A stretch of DNA of 64,000 nucleotides, from contig OW204001.1 of NCBI GenBank assembly GCA_934047225.1, forward strand, positions 14,554,201 through 14,618,200, written 5' to 3'. The notes under the pieces were generated by a model. It was not told where the DNA came from, searched no databases, and was given only the letters and a program-made list of their open reading frames with translations. Shown one piece after another: positions 21,025 through 32,182 of the stretch. Both the position numbers and the translations under genes were made by a program. The stretch is from Ypsolopha sequella. Its lineage: Eukaryota > Arthropoda > Insecta > Lepidoptera > Ypsolophidae. Each line of letters opens with the position of its first letter. The stretch's first letter is position 1.

Positions 21025-21327
21025 GGTTTCTCATTTACATCATCACAAGTTTTGATTGCTCATTGGGCGGTTCCAGAAGAAAGGTCAAAGTTTGCTGCAT
21101 CAACACTTAGTGGGACTGTTGGTACTGTAATAGCATGGTCACTATGTGGTATTCTCATAGACGCCTTCGGATGGGAGTGGGGTTTCTACATTTTTGGTAT
21201 AGCTGGGTTCGTATGGTGCGGTCTGTGGTGGTTATTGGTTTTCGACACTCCTGCAGAACACCCTAGAATCACAGCAACTGAGAAGCAGTATATTTTGGAT
21301 GGAACATTGAATGTGACCAAACACAAA
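21025..21327 (+). CDS. SLC17-type MFS transporter, exon C (TM4-TM6)
   Basis: Acceptor TTTTTCAG (21017-21024), donor AAA/GTGAGT (21328), 101 codons, phase 0 at both ends. Contains HWAVPEERSKFAA, the SLC17 cytoplasmic motif (PxxERSK) after TM4. TM5 and TM6 follow (GTVGTVIAWSLCGILIDAFG; WGFYIFGIAGFVWCGLWWLL), then FDTPAEHPRIT with EKQYI, the start of the large central cytoplasmic loop. Order and spacing match the family exactly. Confidence 0.94.
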
Positions 21328-21923
21328 GTGAGTAAAGTCGTAGTTTAGGTTTTATATCGTTAGATATAAAGCAAAACCCACGAGCGATTGGGCTGAGCTG
21401 AAATTTTTCTCACGGGATACGCAGAATTACAATCTGACCTCAGGAAGTATACACACAATTATCGATGACGTCATTTTCAGATTTGATGTAAGGTTTAATG
21501 AAGCGTACATTCAAGTAGATCACGTCTACAGTGTTGGACCCCTAACGGTAAATGACGGCGACCCAAACGTAACACCACACAATACGGGTGCGGAATTCCA
21601 AAAACAGTACGCTGAATAGCAAACGATTAGGACGCTTATATAAAAAACCTAAAAGATAATAAATAAAGATGCTAAAAATAAATTGAAAATCTATTTACGA
21701 ACCGTAGCAAGTTCTGCGGATTCAGGGGCACTTAGCAGCGTCCTACACCCTTCTACTAGGTTGATACCGTATCAGAATTATAGCCGTATGCTACAATTCT
21801 AAGTGAGTGAGTCTAGATGGCGTTGACCGCCATCGTCATGTACCATCACCACATTAGGAAACCTAGCTAGCTAGGAAAACTTCTTACAATGGAAGCTTAA
21901 CATTATTTTTTGTATTGTTACAG

Positions 21924-22445
21924 TTATTGGCACCATACCATCGTATTGTGACATCAGTACCAGTTTGGACAATAGCTATTTCATATTTTGGTACTGCATG
22001 GGGAGCATACTTCATACTAAATGCCGCTCCCATGTTTATTTCAAGTGTTTTGGGTTACAGTGCTTCTTCCACTGGTTTCCTTTCGTCTATAATTTATTTG
22101 GTAAAATTTGTAACGATACATATGTTCGCATTTTTAGGCGACTTACTACTGACAAAGAAACTGCTTTCAAAAAATTCCTTGAGGAAGTCTTTTTTAGTTT
22201 TTTCTCATATGATACCTGCATGTTTGTTGGTTGTTTTGACATATTCTAGCGACCCTATCACTGCACTTGTTTTAATGATAGTAGCAATGAGCTTTACTGG
22301 GGCGTCTACAGTTTCAGTAATGCCAGTATTCCAGGAAATGGCTCCCAATTTCGCTGGTACTTTGTTTGGTTTAATCTCTGCTTTCGGTAAAATTTCTGCG
22401 GTAATGACACCTATTGTTGTGGCATATTTCACTAAGGATGATGAG
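21924..22445 (+). CDS. SLC17-type MFS transporter, exon D (TM7-TM11)
   Basis: Acceptor TTGTTACAG, donor GAG/GTGAGA (22446), 174 codons, phase 0 at both ends. APYHRIVTSVPVWTIAISYF opens the second six-helix half (TM7). It includes AAPMFISSVLGYS, GFLSSIIYLV (TM8), the FAFLGDLLLTKK loop with RKSF, and NFAGTLFGLISAFGKISAVM (TM11), in the family order. The NFAGTLxGL motif near the end is highly conserved among SLC17 proteins. Confidence 0.94.
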
Positions 22446-22906
22446 GTGAGAATTACTATTTCTATATCATTTTAAATCGTAAAAAATCTGTCTTGAAAAT
22501 ATTTTCAATATTTTATTTTATTATATATTTTAAATTGAGACTTTTATACTTCGAATTGGTGTTGCAGACAACTGGATAAAAATTTCCATAGATAAAAATT
22601 GTGTTCTACAGCAAAAAATAAAAATGTTTTTCTTTTTTTTGCCTGAAGTACAAAACTTTTAGTCATGGCCATAACATGCTTTTAGTGTGCCCTAGGCAGG
22701 CCCTAGGTATGCCGTCATATTGTGTTTTTTTTAAAGTTGCAGCGCACAAGAAAACTAATATATTTATTGGCTTTATAATTTTAATATATATAAATATATT
22801 TATTTATAATATTAATGACTCGGAATTGATTTCACTACTATTTAATTATGGGGATGGACTATTTAATTTAATTTGTTTTATAAGTAAATCGTTCACTGGT
22901 GACTCT

Positions 22907-22988
22907 CCCTGCGGTCCGAAATAGAATTAAAATGGGTCATACTATCGTAATCGATTTTAACGATATAATTATATTTCGGACCGCAGGG
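22907..22988. repeat. Hairpin with CCCTGCGGTCCGAAAT arms
   Basis: CCCTGCGGTCCGAAAT at 22907 is exactly inverted at 22973-22988 around an AT-rich loop containing AATCGATT. A short foldback in the last intron. Confidence 0.65.
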
Positions 22989-23263
22989 TCTGACTACACC
23001 ATTTTATGACTACGTACGTACTACCAATTTGCACATGATTTTAAACATTTGTTTAACTTGTTTACGAATTTAAAAAAGCAGCGTGTTAGTATGTTACGTC
23101 ATTTGTGTCAGTGATACAACCGTAAATTATTTAAGTGGATACTTCTTGTGCCGCCTCTATACTCAATAGCAGCCATAGATATCACAATAATATGTCAGTG
23201 ATGGCAGCGCATTAGTTACGAGTTCATTACATTTGTTTTATTATTTCGATCAAATAAGCATTA

Positions 23264-23653
23264 AGGGGCTGCACAATGGTAAAATTCAGTTTACTCTAAT
23301 GCTTTTGTTTTTTAACAATCTATCCTGCTCTAATCAGATGCCGCGCACGCAAAACTTCAGTTATTTTAAAATCGCGGCTCCATCTTTATTCAATAATTTT
23401 TTTTAGTTAGTCTGTGTGTGTTGGTTTCGTTTTGAATCGGTTTTGAAATATGGAAACTGAATCGCTTTTTCGTGAAATTCAAGCTTTAAAAGTAATATAA
23501 TTAATTGAAGATTGAAACTGTGTTTATTTATATAGTGTAGATAATTATTAATTTTCTGAGTCAAAAAACTCGCCATATTTTTTTCAAATTTCTACTTGAA
23601 CTTTGACGGAACTGTATCCAATATAAAACTGATGTTTAGCATTGTGGAGCCCC
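23264..23653. mobile_element. MITE with GGGGCT(G/C)CACAATG ends
   Basis: AGGGGCTGCACAATGGTAAA at the left; inverse of GGGGCTCCACAATGCTAAA at the right. About 390 bp, AT-rich, no ORF. Lies in the intron between exons D and E. Confidence 0.6.
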
Positions 23654-23902
23654 GTAACTTAACTTATCATAACAACTATTATCAAATAATGAACGATTTA
23701 AATACGTAAATAATCTATCAATCAAATTACTCTTGGTTAAAAAAGTCGTTTCGGAAGTGAACTACAAGCTCTGAACATTCCCCCTATACGAAGAGCGAAT
23801 AAAGAAGTACCCACTTCAAGAATCATTAACATCGCCGGGTAAAATTGAGAGTAGAGCTACGAAAATATTACAGAGACTATTACAGAGATTTTAATTTTTC
23901 AG

Positions 23903-24079
23903 ACAAGTTTTTCTGCGTGGAGGCCAGTATTCTACATAGCAGCGTTGATATATATAGCTACGGCAGTAATTTTCATACTTTTCGGTTCGATGGAACTTCA
24001 GCCATGGAATGAAATCAAGAAAAATGACGATGTTGAGAAACCAAAAGAACTTGCAGGAAGTAAAGGCATAAATGTTTAA
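23903..24079 (+). CDS. SLC17-type MFS transporter, last exon E (TM12 and C-tail)
   Basis: After acceptor TTTTTCAG the frame reads TSFSAWRPVFYIAALIYIAT...FGSMELQPWNEIKKND and stops at TAA (24077-24079), 58 residues. TM12 and the (F)G(S)xExQPWN motif after it are typical C-termini of SLC17 transporters. The tail ends GSKGINV. The five exons together give about 459 residues; full-length relatives are about 480-500, so only a short N-terminus is missing. A candidate polyadenylation signal is AATAAA near 24652. Confidence 0.93.
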   Translation, partial: TSFSAWRPVFYIAALIYIATAVIFILFGSMELQPWNEIKKNDDVEKPKELAGSKGINV

Positions 24080-24194
24080 GATATTGTATAGACGCAAAAA
24101 TTTACCAATGATTATGAATGAAGTCATTATGCTATAAAACAAAATGTATAAATCTTTTCACTTCATCTCCCATGCTAACAATCACTTTTTGACC

Positions 24195-24345
24195 ATCTAA
24201 CCATCAGCGTGGTTCATCCACTGCTGGACATAGGCCTTTCCAAGATTTCGCCCCTCTTGGTAAGATCCTCCTGGAAGAAATGCTCACACTCACACTTGGT
24301 GAGCGGATTGCCAAAACCCTCACACCACTGACGCCGCCGTCCGTC
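24195..24345 (+). repeat. Interspersed repeat (CACTGCTGGACATAGGCCT)
   Basis: ATCCACTGCTGGACATAGGC followed by CTTTCC is a repeat core I recognise from many lepidopteran sequences (retroelement-derived). Only about 150 bp is retained. It lies in the transporter's 3' UTR or just beyond. Confidence 0.5.
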
Positions 24346-25248
24346 ACTAGTTTGTTTTATATAAAGGCTGGCAATTGGGGATGTACGAGTATAATGCCAC
24401 TATCAATCGGTCCCAGGTATGATGGGCGGTGGGCCACTTGGTTGTGCCTGTTTGAGAGCTGTCTTCTTACTGTCCCCCGAATAACTTTGGGGGGTGATGG
24501 TGGTACCTCCACATTTGAGCCCGGCAGCAGCTCCACCATCCTTTCTTTGACCATAGAGTAACCGTATGAACTATCTTACACTAGAATACTAAGGAATTAA
24601 GAAAAGGTGCAGTGTAATAATTTCCGGAGAAAATGTAAAATCGTTGATATCAATAAAACATTTTAATAATTATTACAAATCATTTTATATATTTTAGTAA
24701 ATTACGTAGTTATCTACATTCATATACACAGTCATACTTTTCTTATAAATCAACAGAGTTATAAATCTTTTTACACTTAAACGTACATGACACATAAAAC
24801 ATATTTTTACGTATTGAATACACGACTAAGATAATTATATTTATCATAATATACATGTGGCTGGCGTTAATAAAAACAATTCACACATTTATGATATCAA
24901 CAGTCGTCGATTTTTATTTTTTATTTAAAATATCAATCTACAATACCGTTAACATCGCAATTATTCTTACGTCTTTGGAATTACATCACCAAAACTCAGG
25001 TTATGGTCACAGAGATAAAACTTCAAGGCGGGATTCATAATAGATTTATAGATATAGCAGTAATTACATTCACACGGATAGAGTTAATATCGAAAATGAC
25101 AATAACTAAACCAAAAGAAAGTTGTGATGAAGTTTTTTGTCGTGTCTTGCATAGATTTTTGTATAATTTAACACATCCTCTAATACGCAATACATTAAGT
25201 AAAAATTCATATGATAGTCTTCTTATTGTGCTTCTGTAGCATTTAAAG
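24346..25248. other. Convergent 3' intergenic region
   Basis: Between the stop codons of the two convergent genes. It contains AATAAA on the plus strand (near 24652) and AATAAA-type signals on the minus strand (complement of TTTATT near 24915). No coding feature is convincing. Confidence 0.5.
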
Positions 25249-27359
25249 TTAAACATACGATTCGGACTCCGTGTCAGATTCAGAACCGTCCAAAGCTAAA
25301 ACGTTTTGGCCATTTTTATTCTGATCAGCACCATTTGGGGGCTCCCTGTAGACAGGCGGCACAGACTTAGAGCGTGATGCCTTGTCGTCCTTGTTCACGT
25401 GCACCGGTGGGAACTTCTTCAGCACTCGTTGGTAGATCATCTTCCTCGGGGGCACTGGTGGTGGCATGTGAGGAGGCTTACCCTTGTTCTGCTCCTTCTC
25501 GTGGTACTCCGGCTGCACCGCCGTCGGCGTCGCTTTGTAAATATCCGATGGGAAGATGTTTGCCTTTTTCTCTTCATGAAATATGTCCCTACGCCGGTTA
25601 TATACCGACGTGTAGAGAGGCTCGATATATTGCGTTGTATAGCAATTCTCGAAGGAGTTCTCACTGGCGGGCGACTCAGTCGAGCGACTGTTGAACGAGT
25701 TTTGTGGCTGATACAGCGTGTCGCAGCTACTAGAGTCGCTTTGAAGGATTATGTTCGCTAATGATTTCGACTGGTTCAATCTATTGTTGTTGTAAGTTCT
25801 CAATCTCGACTTTTTCATTTCCTCAGAGTTGCCGTTCTGCAGATTTTCGACACCAACGTATGAATACGAAGTCTGTAGAGGGTTCATGACCTTTGGGACT
25901 TCATCTCTCTTATTGACAACGGCTGATTGATTGCAGCTCTTAGTGCACATGTGCGCTGGGTCGAAGCGTCTCTTGTGGCAAGAGTTCACGTTTACCTCGT
26001 AGTTACCGTTTCGTAATCGATCATTGTTGTTGATCTGTCCATCTTCATTTACTTCCAAGCTCTTCGTCCTAGCTGCTTGACGAGACCAGTCATTTCTCGT
26101 AAAAATGGTGGCTGCCGGTGTTGTGTTTCCATCGAATTTGTTCTGCGATGATTCTCCTTGTTTATTGGGCATGTGTCCATATATTGACTCGGATGTCGTC
26201 TTAGGTGTTGTGCAGTTGTAGTTCGCACTTTTCTTCTCCCAGCCAGTGTAAACGCGGGAGTAATTTGAGTTTGACACGATTTCTGTCTGGGGGTACTGCC
26301 GTTGCAAATTTTCCGTGAAAACTGCTAAGTCGTGTAAATTGCTATACAAGATATTTTCTTGACTAGAAACCAGGTCTCGTTTATTATCTATTGCTTCTTG
26401 TTTAGCTTCCAAAAGATTGTCGGAACTCTTTGCTCTATTGAAATTTTTATTTACCATGTTCTTCTCGGAGTCTTGTGTTTCGGCATACATACTGTACACT
26501 TTTGAAGTCCGGGCTGTTTTTGAAACATTGCTTCTTGGTGGTTTTTGTGGTTCCATTCCAGTAATATATTTTGCTGGGCTCTGGCCATATATGTCAGCCG
26601 AACGTTGCACAGCAGTTTTGGGTACATAGTTCCTCTCATCAATCCCATTGGAAATACCGACATTAATAGAGTTGTGAATGTATCTCTCACCCAAATATGG
26701 TGTTGTGTAGAGATCTTCATTAACGCTGCTGTACATTTCAGCTTTATTTGAGTAGATGTTTTGTCTTTGCGAGATATGTGGAAGACCATTCACATTAAGT
26801 TTGTCATTGTATTTGGACAACTTCTGCTCTTGCATATTGCACGTTGGCGCAGATAGACTGTGCAAGATGTTGCGAGGAGCTGGACTGTTGCCCCCGTTGC
26901 TGTTAGAGTCATCTTCTGACAATGTCAAACCGGAATCTCTGCTCAAAGATAGCTTCTCCTTTCGAGGCGTTGATAGTTCCATCGAATCTAAAGATATTCC
27001 TACAGAATGTAGGCTGTCGCTTTCCTCTGCACCTGAATCTAACAGCGCATTTGATGATTCAGGGCTGCCGTTGCCTAACAGACCAATTATTTGTGGTCCA
27101 AAAAGCGCTTCCGCTTTTACTATTAGAAGTTCTACTACCATTGGCACTGCTTTGGGAGCTTTTTCACAGGGTGTGCTGGGCCAGAGCAGACTGGGTCCCA
27201 CACAGACTCCGAGGTTCATTGGACACATAAGGTTGATATTCGACTTCTTGGCGATGGCTTGCAGTAAGCAGACAAAGTACGTAAGCATAGTGTAGTGGGC
27301 TTTAGGAAGTTTCAGTAGCAGCGACCGGACGGCTGGTACTTTATCTGCTTGCGGTAAAC
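25249..27359 (-). CDS. ARHGAP20: ARHGAP20-like RhoGAP, last exon (end of GAP domain and long tail)
   Basis: Starts after a T-rich tract + CAG at 27360-27361 with two bases completing a glycine codon, and ends at TAA (25249-25251); 702 residues. The first ~80 finish the RhoGAP domain: CPMNLGVCVGPSLLWP holds the conserved Asn (residue ~492 of the visible protein) that supports GTP hydrolysis. The remaining ~600 residues are polar and low-complexity, rich in Ser/Asn/Tyr, with KPPHMPPPVPPRK near the end (class II SH3 ligand, PxxPxR/K) and the C-terminus ESDTESESYV, a class I PDZ-binding motif. The tail is probably disordered and a scaffold for cytoskeletal partners. Several antisense open frames in this exon are shadows. 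Confidence 0.93.
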
Positions 27360-27522
27360 CTGAAAAAAAAAGATAAGATAATTAAAGTTACGTCGCAAGA
27401 ACAACATACGTTTGCATTAAATCAAATAAATCTAAACTATGTAATAATTGGGCATACTTTAACTGCCACCAGTATCTTCAATTATTAGCAACAGTGTGGG
27501 TAAAACTTGTATCTGTACATAC

Positions 27523-27673
27523 CTAGTACTTGGAGCCAGGTGGGATACAGTTCAGAGGCAAGCAGCGGTTGCGGCAAGGCACGGAAGAATTCCTTAACTA
27601 AAGCGGCAAGCAGCAGCACGGGAGCACGGTCCAACTCCGAAGCCCCATCCGCCCAAGGGCCCAGGGTGTCCAA
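27523..27673 (-). CDS. ARHGAP20: ARHGAP20-like RhoGAP, GAP-domain exon 2
   Basis: Acceptor TTTTATTCCAG and donor CTAG/GTATGT, ending in phase 1. Encodes LDTLGPWADGASELDRAPVL then LAALVKEFFRALPQPLL: the RhoGAP block where Lys (residue ~420) and Arg (~424) contact the switch regions of the Rho GTPase. The length and position between the arginine-finger exon and the Asn exon are as in the family. Confidence 0.93.
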
Positions 27674-27961
27674 CTGGAATAAAACAATATAATTTCTTCA
27701 ATATAACAAAAAACATTATGAACTATTACAAAATACGTTTAATTATACAATTAAACGTTTTTGTGTTTGATATCTTAGATAAACTTTTGATATCCTAGTT
27801 GCAAATGGTAAATTAATAAAGTGGAACAGTGTACCAAGTAATATAATATAAATAATAATAATATGTATATAAATGTTCCATAAATAATCTTATAAATCAA
27901 AAGTATCAAAAATAATAAAATTCAGATAATCGTATAGGAATTCAGATATATTGTGACATCT

Positions 27962-28095
27962 AATTCAAATTCAAATTTATTTGCACCATAATGTTCGAAA
28001 GGTCTTAAATAACATTTATAATATCAATTACGGACCCTGTCGGGCACAGCAAGGTAACTTAAAGCTAGTAACATAATTATTCTTATTCTAAATGG
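27962..28095 (-). mobile_element. LINE 3'-end fragment with ATTTG pentamer tail
   Basis: AATTCAAATTCAAATTTATT marks the tail of a minus-strand retroelement, followed by ACGGACCCTGTCGGGCACAG. Related to the tail at 10637. Intronic in the RhoGAP gene. Confidence 0.45.
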
Positions 28096-28234
28096 GTAAT
28101 TACCTATATAAGTATATATATGGGATATAAAGAAACATCTATCCTGAGATTTTCAGGGATTCATACCGCCTCCTCTTTAAATATTAAGATATGTCGTCAG
28201 CAAATCGTAGAACTGTGCACATCATGATCTGCCT

Positions 28235-28425
28235 ATAATAATTCTGTTAAAACTACGGGGGTAGCCTCACTTCGCTCCGCTTCGCCGGGCCTCCAAATTT
28301 ATTTACATGTAAACCTATTTGCATGTAAACTCGCTCCGCCTGTCATCGCACTCATTTTTGACTTTTTGTTAAAAGACTTTTGATTTCATATTTCATGATA
28401 TGTCCAATTCTACGATATTTCCACA
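28235..28425 (+). repeat. CTTCGCTCCGC-rich dispersed repeat, copy 1
   Basis: GCCTCACTTCGCTCCGCTTC, TTACATGTAAACCTA, CTCGCTCCGCC and GATTTCATATTTCATGATAT. The same ordered modules occur at 61310-61495 (plus) and in reverse at 54465-54625 and 60100-60245. Class unknown. Confidence 0.6.
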
Positions 28426-28462
28426 ACGAATATATAAGCAAGTTGAAGTATACCAAGCTCAC

Positions 28463-28667
28463 CTTATCTCTAAGCAGCCTCAGCGCTTTAGCGTTGGCGC
28501 TGCGCCGGAAGACCCCATGAGTCAAAGGTGCCGCCATCCTCAGTCTTCTCAAGGCGTACACGAGGGCTGGTGGAGGAGTTCCATTGCAGAGTCTTGTCAA
28601 GGACACCCCGAATAGACGCCCCCCACGCCGAAGTAGCCGGAGACCACGGCCTGGAGTTGTGCTACCG
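28463..28667 (-). CDS. ARHGAP20: ARHGAP20-like RhoGAP, arginine-finger exon
   Basis: Acceptor TATTTTCAG, donor AAG/GTGAGC. It starts with one base completing a split codon and then encodes 68 residues: GRLFGVSLTRLCNGTPPPAL, the start of the RhoGAP domain, and LTHGVFRRSANAKALRLLRDK, which carries the catalytic arginine finger (GxFR, residue ~379). All catalytic positions (Arg finger, Lys/Arg, Asn) are retained, so an active GAP is expected. The split first codon shows that the exon at 28832-28953 must be spliced in. Confidence 0.93.
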
Positions 28668-28831
28668 CTGAAAATACGAAAATAAAATGTTAATTAAAAA
28701 TTATGACAAGCGTACGCCTTACAAGTTATTATAGGTTCCGTAAATACATAATGCATATTTACACAATGTGAAATTTTTATGTCCTTCACAGTGTTTTTTT
28801 TTGGTAGCAAAATGCAAAACTTCTCACTCAC

Positions 28832-28953
28832 TTTTTTAACCCTTGATTCTTCTTCCTCAATTCAAAGACTAATCCACAAGGATTGTTCTTGGCATTCACA
28901 TGCTCTAAGTCGAACCCATCTTCACTGGAAAGCGTCTGCCTTATTCTTGACAT
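28832..28953 (-). CDS. ARHGAP20: ARHGAP20-like RhoGAP, short linker exon
   Basis: A 122-base exon, easy to miss. Acceptor TTTCTTACCAG, donor AA/GTGAGT. It encodes MSRIRQTLSSEDGFDLEH then NPCGLVFELRKKNQGLK plus two bases. Without it the RA exon (ends phase 0) and the arginine-finger exon (starts phase 2) would be out of frame; with it the frame is continuous. The MSxIR start and the hydrophobic (C)xxxFxLxK segment match the RA-to-GAP linker of ARHGAP20 relatives. Also a compact example of an exon invisible to length-based ORF finding. Confidence 0.88.
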
Positions 28954-29162
28954 CTGGTAAGAAAAAAATTACATTGGCGTTACACAGACATTTACTTGTA
29001 AGGAATTAATTGGAATTTAATTTAACACAACACGAAGTCACTAATCCAAGACGATATACTGATAACTAGCGCCACTTTAGCTGAACGGTAAATTTAGGAA
29101 CCTCGCGAAATCAGCAAGCCTTTTAAGAGGATGGCATACCCTAGCAACTTTTTTTATTATCC

Positions 29163-29620
29163 GTCCAGCACAATAAGTCTAATGGCAAAGACCTTATTTG
29201 CTTTTCATAGAGGCGATTATATGTTGGCTCATTGGCCTCATTTTCTTGGACGCGTAATACTAGTGATCACGCAGCGAAACAACAAATTGGTGTGCTTTTA
29301 GCTAATACTTAAATATTTTGTAGGGAAATAATATTGGATTTAGGCAAAATCCCTTCACATTTCTATTGCCTATTTTACAAAAAAAAATCAAGTTGATCTC
29401 TTAATCGCGTTTTTGAAACGAACGTTTGAAAACCATAAAAAGAGGGTGAAAACTTTTTTTTTTGACAAAAGTATAAATCTTAATACGAGTACATTGTTTA
29501 TAGGTGGAATCCCTAGATAAAAGATCGATAAATGATATATATTTACTTTAATATGAGGAGAGACCTAGTTTCTTCCAATGAACCCTTGAAAACCTGGTGT
29601 TGTTGATGTTCTAGCGTCAG
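29163..29620 (+). repeat. Dispersed ~440-bp repeat, copy 2 (intronic)
   Basis: Second copy of the repeat at 20556-20995, same orientation, differing by scattered substitutions and small indels. It inserted in the RhoGAP intron between the RA exon and the linker exon, antisense to that gene. Confidence 0.8.
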
Positions 29621-29762
29621 GTGTCCCGTTAAAAATATGTCCTACGTGAGCGCTACTAGTAACTCGTTCTTACAATCTTCTGATAATTCAACAAGCTATA
29701 TTATGTGTCATAGACTTCGCAAAGTAAAAACCGCTGTTTCGAATGTTACCATACTATCTCAC

Positions 29763-29993
29763 CTGTATGGCATGAGGTCTTTCAACGCCATGCAGTGGCG
29801 TCGGTGGAGCTTCTCTCGTGTACCGTACACAAAGAGTGAAGTCATTGGCGGATCCCCAGCGTCCATCTACTTCGTGGTCCCCCTCCCCCTCACCATCTAT
29901 GTCCCTTCCAGCACTTCCATTCTGCAGCACGTGGAGTGATTGCTGTACTACACAGCGCGCACTCATCTCAGGTCCCACGGACACCGTTTTGCA
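29763..29993 (-). CDS. ARHGAP20: ARHGAP20-like RhoGAP, Ras-associating (RA-like) exon
   Basis: Acceptor TTATTTTGCAG, donor CAG/GTGAGA, 77 codons, phase 0. Reads CKTVSVGPEMSARCVVQQSL, an RA-type ubiquitin-like strand/helix start, then an acidic insert (GRDIDGEGEGDHEVDG) and DFTLCVRYTREAPPTPLHG, ending ERPHAIQ. The order KTVxV ... xLxVRY ... PxPLxGxExPxxI is that of the RA domain in ARHGAP20, which binds Rap1-type small GTPases and so can link Rap to Rho signalling. That role is known for the mammalian protein and inferred here. Confidence 0.9.
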
Positions 29994-30116
29994 CTGCAAA
30001 ATAATGCAAAAAAGATTATCTACACGTACATATGCCAAGCTGAGGGATGAGGGATCTAGTATCAAGCAATGATATTGGTTACCAAACTATTTGAGAGCGG
30101 CCACACAGGTCTGTCA

Positions 30117-30482
30117 CAGGGGCCTGCGGAGCGATCCTAGTTCATACAAACGAAATACCAAAAACATTTGTAAATCATAGATATTCTTAGGATAGTGTGT
30201 GTTTATTCAGATTGGATTACAGAATATCAAGGTTCCCAAATATATATTTTGAAAGGACACTGACACTGAAGAAGACATATAAGCAATTTAAAATTTACAT
30301 AGAAAGATTATTTTTCTCATATTTCATGTTTAAATCAGTGTACTTATTTAATATATATTTGGGAACCTAGAAATTCTGTGATGCAATCGGAATAAATACA
30401 CACTACCTTAAGAATATTTACGATTTACAAATGGTTTTGGTATTTCGTTTGTATGAACTAGGATTGCTCAGCAGGCCTCTTG
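30117..30482. mobile_element. Foldback element with about 120-bp imperfect arms
   Basis: GGCCTGCGGAGCGATCCTAG (30121) through ATTTGTAAATCATAG and GTGTGTTTATTC is inverted in 30360-30480 (CCTAGGATTGCTCAGCAGGC inverse). The centre is about 90 bp. AT-rich, no ORF. In the RhoGAP intron. Confidence 0.72.
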
Positions 30483-31333
30483 AGAGAAATTAGACGGAGA
30501 CGAACTAAATAGTCAAATACTCAAATACCCATGAATCAAATCAAAAGTGATAACAATACTATCATACCATATCATAGATACATGTTGAGGTCATGTTCAT
30601 TAACCTCAAAGTAGTTGAGTTAATTAGCCGCCCCGCTCAGCTGCCATATAAATGCTTTAGGTGTTTGTGATGTCCTGATGGCTTTGATCTCAATGAAACT
30701 TTGCCCATATTTATATATATATACATATTTCCCTTCCCCCACACCACACTCCAACCTATCTCTCATCAAGATGTGCAATATGGCGAGATATTAAAAAAGC
30801 ACCGAATTTGTGAAATGGTTTCAGGTAAAAACTGTTTTCCATGAAAAGGTAACTGTTTATTTATAGAAAAGTGTATAAATGTGGTCTTACACGTCTGTAT
30901 TTCTCTCTTTTGTATTTCCAGTATAGATAAAAATTATACAAGTTTCTAAACTTTGCGTAAAAACGAGGTAATATTCACGATATCTTGACAGCTATTATGA
31001 TGGTGTTTCATCAAAATTTTCTGTTTGGGCTGTATAGAGACGTAGTTAGATGTCGCTAGATAATACTTACGAAAAAAATAATATAAAGAAAATAAGCTGT
31101 TGACTTCACATTCAATTTTATCTTTTGTAAAAAAAAAAAGAAACATCCAGGCAGGAAAGTATACAAATTATATGTAAGTAGTCGCTTTGCTTGCCGTGTT
31201 ACCGTTATCGTAAGTTATCATAAACATAATAAGTACTGCCATTAGATTAGGAAGTTTGACTTACGGACGAAAAACTCATTCTTGCCCTGGCGGCAAGAAA
31301 CTATTCTGAAAGGTAAGAATGAAGATTACTCAC
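30483..31333. other. Intronic sequence without feature
   Basis: AT-rich; a short TATATA run near 30712. No exon-like segment seen. Confidence 0.5.
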
Positions 31334-31789
31334 AAATTCTATCGAACTCGCAGCATCTTTATAGAAGATCTGGATATTGGTTGACTTTGGTTCGGTGGCC
31401 AGTAGAGCATTCAAAGAGTTTTGGATTTTTCGGTACCAAGTGTCTCTGGCAGCTTGGGTCGGGTACGTGGCGAGGTAGTTGGCCACTCCAGTGACGGTCG
31501 GCCATCCAATGATGAATCCCGTGTCGTCACCATCTGGAATTGACTGCCATAGCTCAGCTAGCCTGACGCTCTCTTTAAGCTTGAAGCAGTTTGCTCCTCG
31601 TGACTTGCCAACGAGCAGTAAGTCATTGAACAGGAACAGATGACGCTCGAGCGGGGGTGAGCTGGTTCCCAAAGGGCACAGAGCTACTGGAGCCTCCATG
31701 ATGAAGGTTCTTGGCGACAGTGAGCTGCTGTTAGCTGTCACTGTACCACCGATGTCCAGGCTCGGTCTCTTGCGCAGACTTTTTGATTT
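31334..31789 (-). CDS. ARHGAP20: ARHGAP20-like RhoGAP, PH-domain exon
   Basis: Acceptor TTTACAG, donor TTT/GTGAGT, 152 codons in phase 0. Starts KSKSLRKRPSLDIGG (basic, Ser-rich), then the PH domain: FIMEAPVAL, LERHLFLFNDLLLVGKSR (a classic beta3-beta4 strand of GEF/GAP-type PH domains), CFKLKESVRLAELW, GFIIGWPTVTGVANY and the C-terminal helix DTWYRKIQNSLNALLA. Ends in IQIFYKDAASSIEF, which leads into the RA domain. Domain order PH-RA-RhoGAP identifies the ARHGAP20 type. Confidence 0.93.
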
Positions 31790-32182
31790 CTGTAAAGAAT
31801 TAATTACCGTTAATGTTTCCCGCTCCTTAATATAGAACGTAAATGAATTGAAAACATACCATAATCATACTAGGCAACTTTTTTCAAGAGAATCAATAAC
31901 CAAGAAAACGTTGAACTTTCAAATTTTTATGGTGATTATTCAAAATAAGTTAATTTGGAAAATGTGTTTAGCATGATTAGAAGAATGTGTAACGTTGGCC
32001 CTATGTATACAGAAAATTACATATATGTATATAATATAAATAGAGGTATTTTTTTACATATTGAAAAAGGACCAGTCCACACCTACTCAGAAAACTCAAA
32101 AGGATATAAACACCCCTGCACGGTCACCGTATCGCCACTGTCCGTTTCCGTCCTAGCTTGCCAACAAAACATCCATCCTTAC

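Noticed and set aside
24280..24561. 93-codon plus-strand frame after the transporter stop
   Set aside because: Lies in and beside a retroelement-derived repeat; composition and lack of motifs give no support.
25374..27295. Several plus-strand frames opposite the large RhoGAP exon (up to 179 codons)
   Set aside because: Antisense shadows of a well-supported coding exon; no domain content or splice logic.
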